Part shown: in pieces, positions 35,400-48,384 of the stretch
Layout of the letters: each line of letters starts with the position of its first letter
Position numbering within the stretch: the stretch's first letter is position 1
DNA from: Phoronis australis
Taxonomy: Eukaryota; Phoronida; Phoronidae
NCBI GenBank assembly: GCA_002633005.1
Contig: NMRA01000154.1
Location: 290,728 to 354,727 of the forward strand
Direction: 5' to 3'
DNA: 64,000 bases
The notes under the pieces: generated by a model
What the model was told of the DNA's origin: nothing
The model's input: the letters and a program-made list of their open reading frames with translations, nothing else
The model's database searches: none
Made by a program: the position numbers and the translations under genes

Positions 35400-36480
35400 T
35401 TTTCTGTAAGTAAAGATGGTGATCTGGCAGACCGGGTTTATAAAGGGAAGATTAATTGGAGACAACACCAGAATAATGTAAGATCTACTCCAGTTCAGTG
35501 ATGAACATAGTATTCCCGGTCTTTTAGTAATGATAGACTTTGAAAAAGCAGTAATTGATTCTGTCTGTTGGAAACTTATTTACAATTTGCGCTTGTTTAA
35601 TTTTGGCAAAAATTTGTAAATTAGATTCGCCTTCTGAACAAAGGCGTAAAACTCTGTGTTATCCGACAAGGATTCGCGACTGCCGTCAAGGAGACCCTAT
35701 GTACTTGTTCATCATCTGAGCTGAGATCATGGCCACAATATTTCGCCAATATAATCATAGATAGGCTCATCGCATTTGAAAATTGTGCGACGTGCCGATG
35801 ATACAGTTCTCTGTCCGGATGGTTCCAAAGAATTCTTCAAAACCTCCTATGACCTTATTGGACCGATTTCACATGTTCTAAGGTTTGAAATTCAACTTGG
35901 TAAAAACTCATGGTATGTGGATTGGTTCAATGGAATTACGATTGTGTTCAGAATTCAACCTCTCTTGGCGTACAGATTCGTGTACCGCCCTTGGTAATGT
36001 TAACTAAAAATTATGATGATAAAATTCAGGATGTCAGATCGACTTTAACGAACTGGTCCAAAAGGTCTCTAACGTCTCTTGGAAACGCACTGTTTTTAAA
36101 TCATTTGCTTGTTCTGCCAAAATTGGTCATCCTTTGACAACTATGTCTTCACTGCCAAACCATACCGTCGAATTACTTGGCAAACTATTTCATAGATTAC
36201 ATTATGCACGCAAACGCGAGAACAATGCTGATGATCAGTTGGTTACTACTACTAAGACACACAGAATTTTCAAAATAAATGGGAAGACTGCCTGTATGTA
36301 ATACTTTCAAACGAATGGTGGAGCAATATCCACACATTAATTCTTCGTTCATTAGTGACACCAATCTCAAAAGGCTTCAAGTAAGACTTACTCACAGAAT
36401 CCTCAGTACTAATCGTTTCCTATTTAAACTAAGCATAAAATTGATTTCGACCGACGTTTATACATCAAAAATGTAGACAG
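35400..36480 (+). pseudogene. LINE reverse transcriptase relic (L1/Tx1-like)
   Basis: Scattered frames on the plus strand give RT motifs in the right order. QTGFIKGRLIGDNTRIM (35428 on) is followed by an in-frame TAA. Then come motif A-like LLVMIDFEKA with an odd VI where Phe is usual (35520s), motif C-like RADDTVLC (about 35793), LGVQIRVPP (35955 on), and the thumb-like TLTNWSKRSLTSLGNALFLN, then HLLVLPKL. Frameshifts separate all of them. No endonuclease domain, 5' end or poly-A tail was identified. The element is dead. Confidence 0.75.
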
Positions 36481-38059
36481 AACCGTTACAGACGCTGACC
36501 ACTTTTGTTAACGTCTTGTGGCGATGATACAAATAATTTTTTCTATCATAACTGATAACAAGTTTTACTGAGATGAGGCCTTGATGATGTACATGTACTG
36601 TGCATGGCTAACATGCAGATCAGCAGTTGCAAAAATATTTACTGGGTGTAGTGAATCCGTTTGCTATGAACCACTGCAAAATTGTACATTCGAAGCACAC
36701 TTAATGATTAGAATAAGAACATACAACTGTTTGATGTTCATGGGAGTACATCTATAACAGGCATGAATGAAGATACCTAGTTGTTAAGCCATAAGTGCCG
36801 TTTACACCACAAAAGTTGACTTGGATCATCTGAAACGGAACGAGATGCTCCAGTGTGTAAACGGGATTGACACGGAGCAAATTGACACCGCGGTGACAAC
36901 TTTTGCCACCCGTTTGTGAGGTGGGGCAATTTGCGCTCGAATATCTTGCTTCGTGTCAATTACATGTATGTGTCTGAGCGCGAAACTGGGGCAAGGCGGA
37001 AAGGCTCATCTCTACTGCTCTTGTGCAATGACCTACATACAGGCTCTCTGTCTCTGCAACTCCCGCTGTAGACCCAATTCACGCGGCGGACATTAAAACC
37101 CAAAGCGAGGCTCACTGCGATAAACAAAGCGGAAGTTGACATTGCATGAGTTAAATAGCCGGTCTTTCGAGTCCAACCTGGATATTAAATTTTAATAATG
37201 TGTCGACAATTAATCACAGAGACGTAGAAAAAATTACATTAGAGAACAAGCTAAGGCACCAAAGAGTTGTCTGACGAAAGGGTTTAATTTTTTCCGGAAA
37301 ACTAGGTTCGAAACATAAAAAGTAAATATGACCAAATTGCGGCGATCGTAGTGTTACGGATTAGTATGCTGAATGCAGGGTTACGTTTTTTTCTTGTAAA
37401 ATGTTGATCAAAATATTTTCTACGCGAACCAGGTCATCTGCTCGAATTGTTGACGAGTTGAAGACATATTCGACCGTGGTGGCTGTCATGTGCAATTAGA
37501 CACATCTTGTTTAATTTGTTGATCAAGAATATTAACATCAAGCATAGCCTGATCCTACGCACTCACTGGGACTAGCAGTTGATTTGTCATTCATCTGAAA
37601 GAATGATTGATGTTATTAAATATATATTTTTTTGAAATAAAAAACCCGGCTCTTAATTGAAAATAAAATTATTTGACCATCAATTCTGCTTTCTTGGTTG
37701 TAATAATTCTTACGTCTATTTCATGTGTTAGGTTTCAAATTTCAATCTGGACCAAGTTGAATTTTAAAATTAAAACACCTAATTCATTCGTCCAAAGCAT
37801 AACCTCGTTTTAGAACTCAATTTCACTGAGTTAAATGGACAAAGCAATCATAGTTATCATGTTTCTCCAGGAGCCTCGTTCATCCGAGGGTAAAGGTGCC
37901 AGTGCCCGGCAGTACTGAGAGGCGATGTTTTCGCCGTGTGAGGGGAACAATCTTCCTCACAATCACCGTATCACCTCCGCCCTCTTGCAAGCCTTCATAG
38001 GCTCTGTCTCAATTTAAAGTAGCCTTTTGTGCTCTTAAAAATTGACGCCTGTGTATTTA
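36481..38059. other. No recognised feature
   Basis: AT-rich spacer with a more GC-rich patch at 36790-37140. No exon, RNA gene or clear repeat seen. Confidence 0.4.
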
Positions 38060-38570
38060 CAGGTGATGTGAACTCCGAGAGAATTTTTCACTAGGGGGAT
38101 TTTGATGCCTCGTGGGGGGAATTTCGCGTGATATTTCAATATTTTTGAGAGGGGAATAGGGCCGATATTGGGCCCCAAATTCGAGGGATTGAGGGCCCTG
38201 TCCTTTTTGAAAAGAAAAATTATGATGTTTCAACCATAGTCATGAAAACACAGCCTGGCTGGCCCATTCTCCGGTCGTTACCATGATGTTGGCAACCGAG
38301 ATGCGACAAAATATGATCTAACTTTTCGAAAACATTTATAAATTTTACACGGGCATATTTTGGTTCGTCGCGGCGTATGGCAACGACCAAACGCTTCCGA
38401 ATCTCTAGTCAACGTCTTTAGAGATTGTAAAGCAGACAGTTGAGTGTCCGTATTTTTTCTAGCCGTTCGCGGAGCAACGCGGACCGAAATACAACTATGC
38501 CGATAAGCTAACAGAGCTATCCGATCGTAGCGAGCCTCGTTTTGGAACGCGCCTCCTGTCGGCGTGAATT
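38060..38570 (+). repeat. 480-bp dispersed repeat, copy 1
   Basis: Closely matches 60040-60530 in the same orientation: GGAATTTCGCGTGAT, GAGAGGGGAATAGGGC, GATTGAGGGCCCTGTCCTTT, AAAACACAGCCTGGCTGG, ACAGTTGAGTGTCCG and GAGCCTCGTTTT. No coding potential. It may be a terminal part of an unknown element. Confidence 0.75.
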
Positions 38571-38969
38571 GTGTCTATTTGAAAACCTGCGCGTGTACAT
38601 TCCACTCTCCAGCGTACGACTTCCGTTTTGCCACAGTTAATGAAATTGCGTGTGTTAACAGCCACTTGACATCGATCAAGTTGCTCCGTGTCAGTTGCGC
38701 TGCGGTATCAAAAGTTGAAACGGGACTATAAAGGATAATAAGGCTTACATAATAACACACTGAGCCATCTACACAAGGCATCTATAGTCACAAGGATACA
38801 ATATTACAAAATAAGTACATGACTACTCATTGTTCATAGTATTACTAAATCACAACCTGCTCTCCCATTAAACTATCCCACACATTTATGGACGGCCACA
38901 GTGGAAACATTTAAGGACAAACATTTTCTATGCAAGATTAAAAACAAGACAATCATGTTTAGTCTCCAG

Positions 38970-39250
38970 GACCAAATAGTAATAACTCAAAACCAGAAAT
39001 TTTACTTAAGCAGGAACAGTCCAATACATATATTCAGATCGTTTTCGACCTAGTAGACCCCAAAGACAAATCAAAACCAAAATTCACCACGTCAAGACCG
39101 AACATTTATCACATCAGCACCTATAATTCATTACGTGAGGACCAAAAATTTAACACTTCAGGATCAAAATTAAACGCGACCGAACTGAAAATTTAATAAG
39201 TCAGGTACAGAAATTTACCATGTCAGGAACTTTTCACGCCAGGACACCAC
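38970..39250. repeat. Degenerate 22-bp tandem repeat
   Basis: About ten diverged units of the type AGGACCAAAAATTTAACAC(T/G)TC (clearest 39140-39235). The complement of this array, with the adjoining 39290-39400, resembles 60550-60795. The 38 kb and 60 kb loci therefore share two blocks in different relative orientation. Confidence 0.6.
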
Positions 39251-39400
39251 GTCACCATCCGCAAGCATTGATCCTTCAAAGTGATAAAGTCGGTACGCTG
39301 TACATGTAGGTACAGTTGTGGTAAACAAGGGCTAAGCGTTCAACGTCTCGTCGACGACAGACTCTTTTGCCTCCTCCACGCTTTACAATAGATGCCAATG

Positions 39401-39939
39401 TATAGGGACACACTGGATTGTAGTGGGTGGTCACGTGGTCTCCTGGCATGGAAAATTTTCTGTCATGACTTGATTAATCCTGGTTGCCAGTTGTTTTTGA
39501 TTCCACAGAGACTTCATTTCCTGAATAGACAGTGTGCTCTGGATTTTTCCGCTTTAGCTTTCCATTCACCTTACTACTGTACTGTAGTGTACAGTGCAGT
39601 GTTTTTAACATCCCGCGGCGGCTCCACGGCAACTGAACGATTCGCCCTCTGGTACAACCTTCGGTAAATGCAGTACGTATTTGTAGTATAAGTGACTTCT
39701 TATTATTCTACAGTATTTTGCACATTTCTTCGGGGTAACAGTTTTCCAAAAGCCACACATTCCTTGGACGAGTTCCAGTTTTGTATTCGGTTTTATTTTA
39801 TTTCTCAGGTAGTCCTTCAGCTCATGTCACATGTTCTCGATGGGATTCTAGGTTTACAATTTAGTTAAATTTAAGATTTTGTTTAATTGTCTTTATATGT
39901 TGTTTTATTAAAGAAAACAACAATGGTTTTAAGTCGACT
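39401..39939. other. No recognised feature
   Basis: A 91-codon plus-strand frame (39392-39667) has no recognisable motif. Otherwise AT-rich spacer. Confidence 0.35.
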
Positions 39940-40345
39940 TGACATGCGGTTTCGGCCAAACACCATCATCAGAAGAGAGAATGCAGTGGCCACCTAGCTA
40001 GGCCCAGCAACAAGTAATGAAGCACAGAATACAGTCAGTTACAGGGGGTGACAATGAACTAGACCAACAATGACAACCTGTGGTGTTGGGCTTGCACCGA
40101 CTGATGTGTAGAGTCTCACGAATTTTAAGCTCCTTTGTTGTTACTGTCTGGTCTATTATTGCAAAGTCATTGAAAGAGCACTGCTGATAGTGAATGATTG
40201 GAGCTCTGTAGGTGAATATTTACATGTGAACCTCTATCAGAATTTAGATGTTCCGTGGTCCTGGTTTTCAAACAGCTAGGTGCATGGTCACTGCATTCTC
40301 TCTTCTGATGATGGTGTTTGAATAAATGGCACCGAAACATTCCAG
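39940..40345 (-). mobile_element. Penelope-like element relic with paired hammerhead-like cores
   Basis: A minus-strand reading with frameshifts gives TEHLNSDRGSHVNIHLQSSN, then NDFAIIDQTVTTKELKIRET and LHISRCKPN. This resembles the C-terminal GIY-YIG endonuclease part of Penelope-like elements (EH..., IxD, LxIxExLxI...KPxLN). It is flanked by inverted copies of a 35-bp tail (39956-39990 and 40283-40320), each containing CTTCTGATGATGGTGTTTG. Each tail supplies CTGATGA, a short stem-loop and GAAAC, the hammerhead ribozyme core order: minus strand 39972-39949 and plus strand 40305-40338. Penelope-like elements are known to carry hammerhead motifs in their terminal repeats. Confidence 0.65.
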
Positions 40346-42269
40346 GTTTGGTGTCAATTTCTAAGTTCGGGAAAATCGTAACCATATGATTTCGAAGTTA
40401 GAGCCTTCCAAGCCCGTGGGCTTAGGCATACAGGACCCGGTGTGCGTCTTTACTGCATGGGCTAATACTGATACTGTGGAAATAAAATCCCCGGAGTAAA
40501 AGCTCTTCGATGTAACAATTCACTCACTATCCATCATCATGGGCGCGTGATAGGAGACCCGTGAAGAACTTTAAAAACGCAAAAAAGATGCAGATCGGCG
40601 TAACACAAACAAAAAACAAGTGTTGGCGAACACTTTGTCAAAAATTGCTGCGTTTACAAATTGACTTCGGTGATGTATTGACCGGGAAGCACCCAAGCTA
40701 ATACAACTTGTTATCGTGATGAGTCAAAAGATCAAATGTAAAGAAAACTTTCGCTTCTTGCTGCATTGTCCGAATCCAGTTTTCAATATTACCGCTTGCC
40801 TTAGTGGTGCCTACACAACCGACGTGAACTCATGTAATGAAGACGCAGTAAAACTAGACGAATACGTATCGGCACGCTAAGTTGTATCCGACTGACAACC
40901 TATTACGCAACTGATACTCCAGCCTAAAAACATTTTCCGACCGGTCGTCGACTCCTAGCCGACCGGTCGAACAAAAATTCGTGATATGTGCTGTATATAC
41001 ATGTATGTATATACCGGGTACACGCTCGCGCGTGTATGTATGTACGTATGTGTGGATGTATATTTAAATGCATATGTATCTGAATATGTATATATGTCTA
41101 TATATTTCATACACTGCATGTATATGTCCTGTAGAGACCCCAGCTGTTGGAACGGAACTGTTGTTCCATGGCTTCATTTTCCTGCTACGTATTGATGTTA
41201 TCTTATTAGGGGCTACCCACGGAGATCAGAAACCTCCGTTATGGAAGGTCGCCTCTTGGAGGTCACTCTTTTCTTCCTTTTTCTGAATGACATAGCCTTT
41301 CAAATTCAGATGGGATCCCTTCTTGAAGGAGCGGCCCGAAGACTCCTCACTTTATCCCCCTATAAATCTGACACTGTTACATGCAGGTATTCAGGATTTT
41401 ATGTGACAAATTCAAATTAATTGAGAAAACCACCGAGCATATTCATCACCTCGGTGATATGCAAACCAAACAATCAGAAAGTTATGTGTATTTGTGAATT
41501 ACACACAAAGAGTATCCCGATGGTTTTGTAACGATAAAACTATCTTTTCCCAAAAAGAATTTCAAGAATATTTTTAACATTATTTGTTGACTTAGAGGAA
41601 GTTGTTCGTAGGAAACTCGCACGTTTGATCATGTTGTCGGGGGTATGATTTTTCATGACAGTATACAGCCTATATGTCCAACGCATTCAGGTGCTTTAAG
41701 TTTATCTACTGGCAATCGTAAAGGAAGATTTACGCTAGTTTTGAAGAGTAAGTTTAACTCATCAACCGTATCAGTTTTCCGCAATGATGAATAAAAAATC
41801 ACATAAAAAAATAATAATAATAATTTCTGTTTTTCGCAATAATGAATAAAAAATCACATCAAAAAATAATAATAAAAATTTCTTGCTGGAAGACATGCAC
41901 TTCTCTCTCAGTTGCCCATTACGCACCAGGAGCTCGGATCTCACTTCGGAATTGGCTTAGTAATTGCTTGGTGCTTGTTTATAGCAGCAATTTTGAGAAA
42001 AAAAAACGTCTTGCAACTAAACTCTCAGAAGTTAACTAGTGCTGTGTGCACTTTTAGTTTTGTATTGTGTCGCCAATGAAGTAACGGACAATAATTCCGG
42101 TAAGGTTATTTTCTACTGTCTGTGACCTGCCAGGGTACGATTAGTGTCTGATTTACTCACGTATCTACGTAAATCAACTTTTTCATGCACAATTTTTGAC
42201 AATTAGAAGATAAAGTTATAAAAATTGGAGATGCTTTCGTGCACTTGAATCCAGGTTGAAATTCGAGAA
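40346..42269. other. No recognised gene; simple repeats
   Basis: Contains a TATG/TGTA-rich simple sequence at 40985-41130 and a tandem duplication of about 58 bp at 41780-41880 (ATGAATAAAAAATCACAT repeated). Nothing coding recognised. Confidence 0.5.
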
Positions 42270-42394
42270 ATGGAGGGAATGACCCATGGGCCCCCTAAAC
42301 TAAAATTCGAATGTCTGTCGGGAAAAATCCTGGTTAATTTTCTTTCTTGGCCCCCACCAAACTCAAAATCCCGGATCTGCCCCTGATTCTGGGG
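42270..42394. mobile_element. hAT-like MITE, truncated copy
   Basis: Contains GGGAAAAATCCTGGTTAATT and ends AACTCAAAATCCCGGATCTG, then CCCCTG. Same internal order as 78-211 and 57350-57508, but the CAGTGGCGG start is not preserved. Confidence 0.5.
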
Positions 42395-44334
42395 GTACTA
42401 GTTAGAGAGTGAATTGTTAAAGGACAGCTGCCATGATTCTTGTTGTTGGGCCAATGTTGCATGCTAACCAGAATTCATAAAACATAATAGTTGCTGTAGA
42501 CTAACATTTAGGTTACAAAATTTCACTTAAATTCAAAAACCTCACAAACTATTCAAATATGCTGTTCAGCTAAAAAGCTATCGAAATGAAAATTGAAAAG
42601 TTAATCTACTGTCGCCGCCATGTTTGCCATTTTCGCGCCAGAGAAAATACCATCAGCTGAGGGTAGATGGTTTCTTTGAAAATAGCAGCGGATTTTAAGG
42701 TTAGCAAACGGATCGACTTGCTCAAATGCGACCGGTGAGGGTGTCAGCGTCGAGTTTTTCATGGATACATGGAAATCAGCAGTGAGCTAATGATACAACC
42801 CCCTCTAATGCCGATAGACTGAATACTAAAGGCCAGTTGCCTATCTGGAGTCCTTACATGTGATATGCTGTACAGTGTACATATGTACATGTACATGTAG
42901 ATTTCGTTACCACGAAGGCTATTTTTTGAAATCTATGACAGACATAAATCTACAGAAGTTGGAGTGCGAGGATAATATGAGCAAATGTAGTTTAATAGAA
43001 ATTTCAAAAGCAGAACGCTTATGTTGCAAAGGTGTGCCATTGCTAATAATAGATGCTCAACGCACAGCGTACTTATAAATGATTCGGAGGTTGAGAAATT
43101 TTTCAAGAGCAGCTACATTGTATACATGTATTCAGCTTTTGAAAGGTGGGTGTAGGCCGGGTGCCTGTTGAATCACAATAATCTAGTCTATTTATTCTCT
43201 TCTATTCTATTAAGGCTATTCTATTCTAGAATAAAGTCAACACAGACAGCGACTTCAATATTACATAACCAAGTTTTCTCTTTAGACTAAAAGAGCTGCT
43301 TTGAGTTGTGCAAGTGCTGCCTGGACCATCCTAACGCGAAGTGATCGCGATATAATCTCAGGGCATTACAGGCACTATTGACTTCACGCTCTCATTAGCG
43401 ATTTTAATAGTTCATTAATTTGTTGCCTCTTTGAAAGCTCGAATTAAAAATTGTTCAGAGAACAGCCAAAACCAAATTGGACATCCGAGATGCAGTTTAA
43501 TCGGAATTTTAATTGACAGTTATTGCATCGGCGTTTGCCAACAAACGTCTCATTTACAGAGATCGCTTAACAAGACCTGTGGGACAGATTCTCACAGCTT
43601 TATCTAGGTTCCTATTGAAAATCTTGAATAGCTTGCTAACAGTAGGTCGTAAAACAAACGTATCACACACACTTGATCTATAAACATAAGAAATTTCAGA
43701 AACATTCCTTGAAAGGTAATGACGGAAGACGTTGTTTTTAAGTGCCTATCTCAGATACCATAGTTCACAATCAAAAGCATCATTTCCCAAGCAATGCCGA
43801 AAAATTCAAGAACTAAACATTGATGAAAAAATCGATAAATGATCTCTTAAAGCTCATTTCTGAATATCCACAAGACCAATATGTGTCAACTTTAATTTTT
43901 GTCAACTTTTCAGTGAAAAATAAAACTCAAATATCTCGAAAACTGTAAGAGAAGGAGAAAAATTGTTACTATTCATTTGGCAGTACCTTGGGAAATTTAT
44001 CTGTAAACCAAATGTCAGACAACTTCCCCAAAAAATCACAAAGCTAGAGCGATTAAACAAGAAAGCTACCACAGCACCAAAAATACAAATCTCATGCTTC
44101 GCACGAGGTACATGTACCTGACTTGTGAAAATTCCATGTTCCTCTAACGAAAAAGTACGACTTAAAGGCGAGTGACAGACCAGTTGACTCAAGAATGGTA
44201 AATTGGAGCGGCAAACAGGTGGTAGGTAGGATGAGATAAACTTTAATAATGTTTCCGTTGAAAAGCACAATGAAAAAGCAGAATTAGTGTCTTTTCAGAC
44301 ACGTTAGAAACGACTAAAAAATCATAAAGATAAG
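42395..44334. other. No recognised feature
   Basis: AT-rich spacer. Frames at 42860-43078 and 43902-44270 show no motifs and no splice-supported structure. Confidence 0.4.
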
Positions 44335-44582
44335 GGGCCCGTTCCAACAAAACTGACTTAGCTAAGGCAAATCTTAAATTTTAGTCAATTTTAAGATAAG
44401 ACTTAAATTTGTCTCGATACCGTTTCAAGAAAGAGGTCTTAAGTTTTAATTAAATTTTTGATAAACGTTTTGTCTTAATTTTAACTATCTTACCGGATGT
44501 GGAAGTTTCAAAGTATGTAAGTTAAGACAAATCTTAGACTTAAGTCAAAAATGAACTTCAGTCAGTTTCTTGGAACGGGCCC
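44335..44582. mobile_element. 248-bp MITE with GGGCCCGTTCC ends
   Basis: Begins GGGCCCGTTCCAACAAAACT and ends GTCAGTTTCTTGGAACGGGC plus CC, an inverted repeat of about 20 bp with few mismatches. The interior is rich in CTTAA words. AAG flanks both ends, a possible 3-bp target duplication. Confidence 0.7.
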
Positions 44583-46569
44583 AAGAACTATTACTATGAG
44601 CAATACTTTATTCAATACTCAACGGTATTACCCCTTTTTTCTAAAATTAGAAGGCAGGTTCTGGCATTCCATCGCTAATCGTTCACATTATTGAAGACAT
44701 GTTATATACAGGTAGCGCTTGCCAAAATTTATCAACGAGGCGAATTTCGGAAACATCATCAAGGGACGCCAAAGACACGACTCGAAAACAATCACTGGGA
44801 AATCTTAAATAACACAAGAACGGTAAGTCGTGGATCAAAACGGATGGCTTAATACGGATAGCCCTTAAAATCATCTTTCCAAAGAAAAAACGCAGAGACG
44901 AGGGAGCTACGGCTCGGCATAACGAAATGCAAAATGGCCGACTCACAGCCATTTTGCGTCCTATTTCAACCAAAACAACAGACTGAGCAATTCATAAGAC
45001 CTATAATAATGTGTGTAAATACACAAAACGTACCGACAGTGGCCTAGATGATGTAATTTCCCACGAGACACTTTTTCGCGTATTATCTGAGACGGAAGAT
45101 CGAGGTCGATACGCGGCGGAATAATGTTGAGTGGGATATCACTTCATGTACGCCAATAAAGGTATGTTTTATAATTATCTCATACGCTTCGTATTCCTAT
45201 TTTTTTCATTTTTCGGAAGATTTTTAAAATACTTTACCAAGTCTAATTACTTGATGGATCACATGCTATATGTATGTACTTGCGCGTTAGGTTACTAATC
45301 TCTCGTACTGAGAGAAACACTAAAATGAGTTTAAAATGCAACGATTTATTACTTGGCTGAAAACAACGGTAATTGTGCATTGAACTTGTAACATTTCCTG
45401 AAAATAGTCAAATAAAAATATTTGATACCTTAGTTACCGAGGAATCGGCACCTGAGTTGCAGACGATATAATATTTAGCAATTGAAAGCTTCAGAATTGT
45501 CATATACATGGAATTAACAGTTTTGTACCAGATGTTACATTTGGGACCTGACTGCATGTTGAGAGTTATTCATACTGCTGCAATTGTATTACTATTTTCG
45601 GAAAATTTGATGATCGAACCGGCAAAAGACGTTGAGTCGACATTGACCTACATGTACATGTACCTTTTGAACTTTCCATGTCAGAGGGCGTTGTTGAAGT
45701 AGTGCGGGAGGTAAATATGGAAAACAGTATCACATGGCCGTATGCACTCGACTGATTCGACGGGTATGGGATAAATTTCATGTTTATCGGATACGAAATG
45801 CGACACGTAACGTGCGAACAAAAAAGTTTACTACACACTAACAAACTTGGAGAAATGAAAGTGCTCCTAGAAATAAGTCCACGAAAGTACAGTCATGTAG
45901 GAAGTAAATCTTGGTTATTCGTAACGAGAAACGGATTTCACTACACTGAAAGGGCTTGAAAAGATTGAAGCACAGGTGCATATACAAATGGGCTACGAAG
46001 AGACGGTACAAAAGCTCAATGAATTTGAGACCAGTCATCACAAAATCTCGAATAACTCGAGAAGGATAATTCCCTTGAAAAAGAAACGGCACATCTCCAA
46101 TAGCCTGTGAAATGATATATTCACAGAAAAGATCATACGAGAAGTATAGAATAGCAACAAATGCAATTGAATGAAGTACAAAATGCCGAGAAATTAACAA
46201 GATAAAATCCATTACTAGAGATGTAAATATGAAAATAGAAAAATGTTTCAGAAATCACCAGGCTCACTGAGCCAGTTTCTAGTCTGGTTTCTGTCTCTTG
46301 ATGAGATGTCTTTCAAAGTTCCTCCGGCTGGGATGCAAGTCCATCACAGTGTTACTCATCATCTGACTCAATTTCATCACTAACTTTGGCACTTGCACAT
46401 TTCAGTGCATTTTAGTCCAGCATTTACAAAAGAACAAATGTTTGTTTAACAACAATTCACTCTGATTCCGTTTTGGAGTAAGGAATTGTAGAATAGGGTA
46501 AATTCTCTGTAATTTCAATTTCAGATTTCTAGTTCGGACACATACAGTTCAACCTTTTTTGAATAAATG

Positions 46570-46837
46570 TTACTCGAGGAGTGACTTTAACAGAGTCAAA
46601 TGCAACATTTCCCCATGTGAGATTATTCGTTGCTCCACAACGTCAAAGCAAAACTCTTGAAATACATCTGTGAAAATTTCACTATCGTTAGATTTCTGTT
46701 TTGTCAGTAGTCTTGTGAAGCTTTTGTAGCAAGAACGATGGTATTTGACTTCGAGTGCAACCAGATCTCTTCCCTGTACTATGATCAAAAGTTTCATGCC
46801 ATTTTCTGCCATAGCAACATCCAAAAGCAAACCACCT
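46570..46837 (-). CDS. Exon of an uncharacterised YHxxCY protein, inside the inverted-repeat element
   Basis: Acceptor TTGGTTGTAG| at about 46838 opens GGLLLDVAMAENGMKLLIIV, then GRDLVALEVKYHRSCYKSFT. The segment ends VVEQRIISHGEMLHLTLLKS, LLE and stop. The 'D-x-V-x-x-E-x-x-YHxxCYxxFT' block is one I recall from predicted proteins linked to repeats in cnidarians and other marine animals; the Cys/His spacing suggests a zinc site. This is recall, not a search. It is probably a fragment, since such proteins are several hundred residues long. Confidence 0.45.
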
Positions 46838-48384
46838 ACAACCAAGCAAATTAAAAATAAAAACCGTTGTCAGAGTTTAAAAATATGGAAAGCATTGTAG
46901 GCCTGTCCTACAAAATGATAGATGTTGACGTGTACTCAATTCTTTATTACAAGAACTGAATGGAAGTACAAAGAATGATCAAAAGACAGTAAACACTAAA
47001 AATAAGACATGTACTGTATATACACGGCCTAGCGTGTTGTGCTCAAAAGTGAAAAAGATACCCATGGGTTTGTATGCAAAATGGTCTTGAAAACAAATTT
47101 TGTTTTGAAAATTAACATTCAGTTTCAGGTATGCACACAAGTCTTTACAATCATGGAAGTATTCTAAATTGTACTTTCACTCAAATAAATTTTGTTATTT
47201 CAAAAAACGCATAAAAGTAGAACTTTTGAAGATAGTGTTCCAACAACACTGTACAAAATTACTTTGAAAGCAAACCAACAACAAACTATGTTGAATGAGT
47301 AAAAACTCAATAAAAATAACTGTTCTCAAAATGTTTGCTATCTGTTTTGTCATTCTTCAACCATATGTGTGAAGCTGCACCTGCATCTGAAATACAGGCA
47401 CCTATGTGCCTTTTAGCAAAGCCTGAGAGTAAAAGTAGCTTGAAAATGTTAAAGGTGGTGCTCCAGATATAGGTGCATCATGTAGTCAATAATTACATTA
47501 TAGTAGAACTAGTAAAACTAAAATATATTAAAATATCCCCACGTTTCGAACAATGCGCTCTTTGTCAAGGGTGTGCTATAGACTATTTTATATTTTTATT
47601 CATCGGTAACCACACGGCATTCCAACATCTATTTGATTTCAATAATGACATTGATGGCCAATCACCTGAGCCCTGGGTGTAATCTCCAAACTCAGACTCA
47701 AAGCCTAACTATCCACAGTGCACAATTCAAGTGAATTTACCAGAATTGTGGCATGCAATTGGTCAGTTTTCGAGCTGAGCTTTGAGTATGAAGATTACCT
47801 CTCCCCACCGCTAGACATTACAAAAAGTATAATTTTGATAGATATCTTACACCGTGCCCAGAGTTATGGTTACTGAGAAAATAACAATGTACACTGAAGA
47901 AAATGGGCACCTTGTTACTGGATTATGTGTCCTACCTGCATTTGAATGCCATCACACGGGCCGATTATTCAGTGAATTATCTGGATGCTCGATTCAAACA
48001 CAAGCAGGCCAGACACAGAATCCAAAGAACACAGTCTTTTTACCAGTTGTGCATATGAGGGCTTTCCAGTCAGTTCGTACTTTAGCCAACTCGCACCCAA
48101 GTCAACTCATACCCGTGCCAAAAACATTTCTAATAAATTTTCATTTTCATTCACTAAATAACGGGTAATATTGAGTCGTTTTGCATAAATATGGCACAAT
48201 TGATTGATTTTAATCACTGCTTTGCCAAATTACATAGTTTTGAAATACTTTTGAAGTTTGACATGGGTACCTGTTGACTTGGGTATGGAGTGACCTGTTT
48301 CCTATTGAAGCACTGACTCAGTGACTTGCATCTATTTATCATACTCCCAGAAAAAATTAACACTCACCATTATCTTGGTCGTAA

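Noticed and set aside
40985-41195. Tyr/Met-rich 69-codon frame
   Set aside because: It follows from TATG/TGTA simple sequence.
43902-44270. 122-codon minus-strand frame
   Set aside because: No recognisable motif, atypical composition and no neighbouring exon.
45838-46212. 124-codon hydrophobic minus-strand frame inside the inverted-repeat element
   Set aside because: Hydrophobic composition follows from T-rich DNA; no helices with MFS-like or other family motifs and no splice support.
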